DNA of 36,328 nucleotides from Acidimicrobiales bacterium (GTDB lineage: Bacteria; Actinomycetota; Acidimicrobiia; Acidimicrobiales; Palsa-688), in assembly GCA_036378675.1 (NCBI GenBank), contig DASUWA010000035.1, positions 1 through 36,328 of the forward strand, given 5' to 3'. Shown here piece after piece: positions 33,444-36,328 of this stretch. Under the pieces are notes generated by a model. That model was not told the origin of the DNA and made no database searches. It saw only the letters and a list, made by a program, of their open reading frames with translations. Positions within the stretch are counted from its first letter, which is position 1. Each line of letters begins with the position of its first letter. The position numbers and the translations under genes were made by a program.

Positions 33444-33448
33444 CGGGT

Positions 33449-34633
33449 CTAGCGTCCCGGCTCCCGCGGCAGTCCGAGGATGCGCTCGCCGATGATGTTT
33501 CGTTGGACCTGTTCGGTGCCGCCCCCTAGGCGCGACGACCACTGACCGATGAACAACGAGTCGAGGTACGCAACGTGGGGGTCTTCACTGCTGACCATTC
33601 CGCCGGCGCCGCGAACCCTCATGATCAGATCGCCCATCTGGCCGAGTCGCAGAGACAGCCCGAGCTTGGCCACCGAGCTCTCCGGTCCCGGCTCGATTCC
33701 CTTGCTCATCGCGGTCATCTGCCGCCATCCGAGGTACTTGACGATCTCGAACCCGATGTACAGGTCGGCGAGCTCCTGCCTGACCGTTGGGTCAGCGGTA
33801 ACCCGGCTCGAGCGGGCCAGCCGAACAAGCCGAGGAAAGCGATCACCACCAAGAAGGCTGATCAAGCTTCGCTCGCTGATGAGCGTGGTCATCGCAACGG
33901 CCCACCCCCCGTTGACAGGCCCGACCAGATTCTCCCTCGGGATGGCCACGTCGGTGAAGAAGACTTCGCAGAAATGCGCCGAGCCGGTCATCTGGCGAAG
34001 CGGTCTAACCTCCACCCCCGGCGTGCGCATGTCGAGCAGGAAGTAACTGATCCCGCGGTGGCGATCCGCCTGCTCCCCGGTGCGCGCAAGGAGTATCCCG
34101 TAGTCGCTGTAATGGGCGCTGGATGTCCAAACCTTTTGCCCGTTGACGATCCACCGTTCGCCGTCGAGCTCTGCTCTCGTTGACAAGCTGGCGAGGTCAG
34201 AGCCGGATCCGGGTTCACTGAACAGCTGGCACCAAACTTCATCCCCGCGGAGCATCGGTGGCAGGAAACGGTCCTTCTGCCACTCGCTGCCGTGAGCCAT
34301 CAGCGCGGGCCCCGCCATCCCGATGCCCTGCGCGAAGACCCCCGCCGGCACGTCGAAGCACGCCTGTTCCTGCGCGAAGATCACCGCCTGGATCGGCGTG
34401 CCGCCCCTTCCCCCGTACTCCTTCGGCCAAGTGATCCCCGCCCAACCCCCGTCGTAGAGAGTCGCCTGCCACTTCTTTGACCGTCGGACGTGTTCGCGTT
34501 CCTCGGCGGAGAAGGCGTCGGTGAGCGTCGCCGGAGGAAGGCTTTCGGACGAACGCGGCTTTGCATGAGCGACGAGCCAGGCGTGTGACTCGCCGCGAAA
34601 CGCCGCCTCTTCGGGGGTGTCGTCGAAATCCAA
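33449..34633 (-). CDS. Acyl-CoA dehydrogenase lacking the usual catalytic Glu
   Basis: A 394-residue FadE-type protein. FAD/substrate blocks are present: CQLFSEPGSGSDLA, NGQKVWTSSAHYSDYG and the C-terminal LGGGTEQVQRNIIGERILGLP. At the usual catalytic position, where most members have Glu (YEGTSE), this protein has Gly. Such sequences are common among actinobacterial FadE proteins that pair with a second subunit in steroid or lipid side-chain oxidation, so a heteromeric partner is possible; none lies beside it. Start TTG 34633 is chosen because it gives the standard N-terminus MDFDDTPEEAAFR. It lies 12 bases after the stop of the amidohydrolase gene and is probably co-transcribed. Confidence 0.9.
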   Translation of the reverse strand: MDFDDTPEEAAFRGESHAWLVAHAKPRSSESLPPATLTDAFSAEEREHVRRSKKWQATLYDGGWAGITWPKEYGGRGGTPIQAVIFAQEQACFDVPAGVFAQGIGMAGPALMAHGSEWQKDRFLPPMLRGDEVWCQLFSEPGSGSDLASLSTRAELDGERWIVNGQKVWTSSAHYSDYGILLARTGEQADRHRGISYFLLDMRTPGVEVRPLRQMTGSAHFCEVFFTDVAIPRENLVGPVNGGWAVAMTTLISERSLISLLGGDRFPRLVRLARSSRVTADPTVRQELADLYIGFEIVKYLGWRQMTAMSKGIEPGPESSVAKLGLSLRLGQMGDLIMRVRGAGGMVSSEDPHVAYLDSLFIGQWSSRLGGGTEQVQRNIIGERILGLPREPGR

Positions 34634-34645
34634 CTAAGTCTGGGT

Positions 34646-35851
34646 CTAGCCGGCGGCTGCCCGAAGCAGCGCCTCGTTCGGGTTCTCCGGCAATTCCTCG
34701 AGAGGCGCCCCGAGCTCCTCGACGGTGGGACCGTGCTCGGCCGCGATGGGAGCCAGCGCGTCGAGATCGAAGTCGTAGAGCTTTGCCGCGTTGCCGGCCA
34801 GGAAGTCACGAAGGTCGGCTTCCGAGGTGTCGTGAAACAACTGCCGCAGGTGCTCCCGCGTGAACGGGAAGGTTCCTTCGTCGTGGGGGTAGTCGCTGCC
34901 CCACATGAAGTGATCTCCGCCGAGCTCCATCTTCGCCAGCACGTCGGATGGTGTCGGCTGGCTCACCCCGACCCAGCAGTTGCGCCGGAAGTACTCGGTC
35001 GCCGAGAGGGGCAGGATCATGTCGTCGCTGAATCGCAGCTCTCCCACCGCCTTATTGGTGCGGATCCGTGCGAGCAGGTCGTCGAGCCGGCGCAGAAGCG
35101 GCGGTATCCAGGCGCACCCGGTTTCGGTCATTACGAACTTGATCCGGGGGAACCGCTCGAATACGCCCCCGATGAGAAGTTGCTGGAACGGCCGCTGCGA
35201 GTAGAACGGGACTTCGGCGATCATCAGCACCGCCGAAGACGGCGTCTTGGCGTACTCGGGGGCTCCGGTGCCGCCGTGGCTGGAGACCGGTATCTCGAGA
35301 TCCTGACATACTGCCCACAGCGGGTCGTAGTCCGGGTGGTGGAGAGGCTTGATCCACTTGACGTCGGGAGGGATGTTCGGCAGCAGGACGCCGCCTCGAA
35401 GACCGTGCTCTTTGATCCACTTGACGTCCTCGATGGCGTGGTCGATGTCGTTCAGGAAGATCTGCCCGATCCCAGCACGCCTGGTGGGGAATTCCGAGAC
35501 GAAGTCTGCGAGCCACCGGTTGTGAGCCCGGATTCCCGCACGCCTGCGGGCGTAATCCTCGGGACCGGGGGGAGCGGCGAACAGGACGAAGCTCGGGAAG
35601 AACGGCGGGATGGTGTTCGGGAACAGAACCTCGGCGACGACACCGTCGCGCTCCTGGTCCGCCCAGCGGCGCTTGGTATCCCAGTTCCGGATCCTCAGAT
35701 CGGTGTCCTTCAGATCCTTGTACGGGTTGCGGTACTTGCCTCTCCACGCGTCGAACTCGTCGCGGAAATCGGAGTCGAGATACTCGCGGTACTGGGCGTG
35801 GCTGCCGCCAGAGTGGGTGTCGGCTGAGATGATCGTGTAGCGATCGCTCAT
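34646..35851 (-). CDS. Amidohydrolase family 2 protein (ACMSD-like)
   Basis: A 401-residue TIM-barrel metallohydrolase of the ACMSD-like amidohydrolase group. Metal-site motifs are ADTH (Asp11-His13) at the first strand, SSHGGTG in the middle and GSDYPHDEGTFP near the end, with the final Asp as catalytic residue. This DxH version is common in actinobacterial proteins found among fatty acid and aromatic breakdown genes; individual reactions include decarboxylation and C-C hydrolysis. Start ATG 35851 has GGAGG about 11 bases upstream, slightly far. Placed first in a probable operon with the acyl-CoA dehydrogenase. Substrate unknown. Confidence 0.9.
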   Translation of the reverse strand: MSDRYTIISADTHSGGSHAQYREYLDSDFRDEFDAWRGKYRNPYKDLKDTDLRIRNWDTKRRWADQERDGVVAEVLFPNTIPPFFPSFVLFAAPPGPEDYARRRAGIRAHNRWLADFVSEFPTRRAGIGQIFLNDIDHAIEDVKWIKEHGLRGGVLLPNIPPDVKWIKPLHHPDYDPLWAVCQDLEIPVSSHGGTGAPEYAKTPSSAVLMIAEVPFYSQRPFQQLLIGGVFERFPRIKFVMTETGCAWIPPLLRRLDDLLARIRTNKAVGELRFSDDMILPLSATEYFRRNCWVGVSQPTPSDVLAKMELGGDHFMWGSDYPHDEGTFPFTREHLRQLFHDTSEADLRDFLAGNAAKLYDFDLDALAPIAAEHGPTVEELGAPLEELPENPNEALLRAAAG

Positions 35852-35907
35852 CGGTCTTTAGGCCTCCAGCGGTCGTCCCGGAAAGCTAGAAGCTTATTAC
35901 AGTTTTC

Positions 35908-35940
35908 GACCCGAATGCCACCCCGTCACAACTTCGGGTC
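35908..35940. promoter_or_regulatory. Inverted repeat upstream of the amidohydrolase operon
   Basis: GACCCGAA (35908-35915) and TTCGGGTC (35933-35940) are perfect 8-base inverted copies 17 bases apart. Two half-sites of a regulator upstream of the amidohydrolase promoter is the simplest reading. The minus-strand sequence GGTCGAAAAC beside it resembles the GGCCGAAAAC core of the repeats upstream of cysD. Confidence 0.4.
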
Positions 35941-36026
35941 AAATCTGTGGAAAACCTCGGTGTTTTCTCAACGCCGACGGGTATCTTTCTAATTGCGGCA
36001 CGTAGTCACAACAACTTGGCCGCCGC

Positions 36027-36068
36027 GAGCCCGGCCCCGGAGTCCCACCCGCCACCCCGGCCGGGCTC
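36027..36068 (-). terminator. GC-rich hairpin after the acyl-CoA synthetase gene
   Basis: GAGCCCGGCC (36027-36036) and GGCCGGGCTC (36059-36068) form a perfect 10-bp stem with a 22-base loop, starting 34 bases beyond the stop on the minus strand. There is no T-tract, so it may be a poor terminator or an mRNA-end stabiliser. Confidence 0.35.
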
Positions 36069-36101
36069 GTCGTGTACCTACGGAAGGATTCGGGGATCTC
36101 T

Positions 36102-36328
36102 TCACCTGTTCGCGGTGAGTAGCGGGAGAAGCTCGTCGCGCAGAAGCGTTCGCTGGATCTGGCCGGTCGCCACTGTGCGAGGGATCGCGCGGACCTCAAA
36201 GACGAGCCGGGGGTGTTTGTAGGAGGCGAGCGAGCTGCCGAGCCAGGCCCGCACGGCGGCGAGGTCAGGGGGGCTCGCCCCGGGTGAGGCGACGATCGCC
36301 GCTGCGATCACCTCGCCCCAAGTCGGGT
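36102..36328 (-). CDS. Acyl-CoA synthetase, C-terminal fragment cut by window edge
   Basis: The last ~75 residues of an AMP-binding acid-CoA ligase; the frame is open to the window end, so the GTG at 36311 is internal. The C-terminal subdomain is recognised from WGEVIAAAIV, LASYKHPRLV and IPRTVATGQIQR. The last motif is A10, where nearly all family members have a catalytic Lys (TGKIQR); here the codon at 36159-36161 gives Gln. This could mean impaired adenylation or a changed role. The gene lies upstream of the amidohydrolase operon, separated by a hairpin and promoter-like region, so it is probably a separate unit. Confidence 0.82.
   Translation of the reverse strand, partial: PTWGEVIAAAIVASPGASPPDLAAVRAWLGSSLASYKHPRLVFEVRAIPRTVATGQIQRTLLRDELLPLLTANR

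Larger units (their letters stand above)
35852..36101. other. Largest intergenic region, 250 bases
   Basis: It separates the acyl-CoA synthetase fragment from the amidohydrolase gene, both on the minus strand. It is AT-richer than its surroundings between about 35885 and 36000. It holds an inverted repeat (35908-35940), a TTATTA-containing patch (35892-35899) that could be the -10 of the amidohydrolase operon, a small GAAAAC/GTTTTC hairpin (35950-35967) and a GC-rich hairpin (36027-36068). I see no gene in it. Confidence 0.6.

Noticed and set aside
35945-35955. DnaA-box-like TTTTCCACA on the minus strand
   Set aside because: A single near-match without further boxes or dnaA/dnaN neighbours is not evidence of an origin.

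Overview
The window is gene-dense, high-GC DNA from an actinobacterium. I judge this from the GC-rich codon use, frequent GTG/TTG starts, the many acyl-CoA dehydrogenase and acyl-CoA synthetase genes, the fused CysNC, and promoters that look leaderless. A member of the Acidimicrobiia or a neighbouring class would fit, but no marker here fixes the class. It reads as ordinary chromosome. I see no rRNA, tRNA, CRISPR array, insertion sequence or phage gene. No stretch over 300 bases lacks a gene; the longest gap is 35852-36101.

Layout. (1) 1-2651: 3' part of a fused B12-dependent acyl-CoA mutase, IcmF. (2) 2828-3931 (-): a conserved protein of unknown function, divergent from the sulfur block. 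(3) 4099-10744: sulfate activation and sulfur/redox genes: cysD, cysNC and cysQ, overlapping by 1 and 4 bases, then a DoxX-like membrane protein, a 1-Cys peroxiredoxin, and a metallo-beta-lactamase protein with three rhodanese modules. Three 17-bp tandem repeats lie just upstream of cysD. (4) 10770-13267: an old-yellow-enzyme reductase and a family VIII esterase, divergent, with a perfect 19-bp palindrome between them. (5) 13292-19002 (-): a tightly coupled leucine/isovalerate degradation operon: methylcrotonyl-CoA carboxylase beta and alpha, HMG-CoA lyase, acyl-CoA dehydrogenase. An acyl-CoA synthetase diverges from it at 19097.

(6) 20664-24443 is the most interesting block: a VIT-family metal transporter overlapping by 4 bases a protein-kinase-like gene with a C-terminal membrane anchor, followed closely by a TerY-like vWA protein and a PP2C phosphatase. 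Kinase, vWA and PP2C match the predicted TerY-P triad of Ter-linked stress systems. Physical coupling to a metal transporter suggests a membrane-bound phospho-switch for metal homeostasis. (7) 24449-31279: a DUF3817 membrane protein, a long exopolyphosphatase, a class A penicillin-binding protein, a coiled-coil zinc-ribbon protein, an MFS exporter that appears to start at ATT behind a hairpin hiding its ribosome binding site, and a histidine phosphatase. (8) 31356-36328: a small ferredoxin, then on the minus strand an S9 peptidase, an acyl-CoA dehydrogenase lacking the usual catalytic Glu, an amidohydrolase, and the C-terminal end of an acyl-CoA synthetase that runs off the window.

Together the genes suggest an aerobic heterotroph that breaks down branched-chain and other acyl-CoA compounds, activates sulfate, and handles persulfide and peroxide stress. 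At least eight genes have a TANNNT-like hexamer 6-9 bases before the start codon and no Shine-Dalgarno, so leaderless transcription is probably common.
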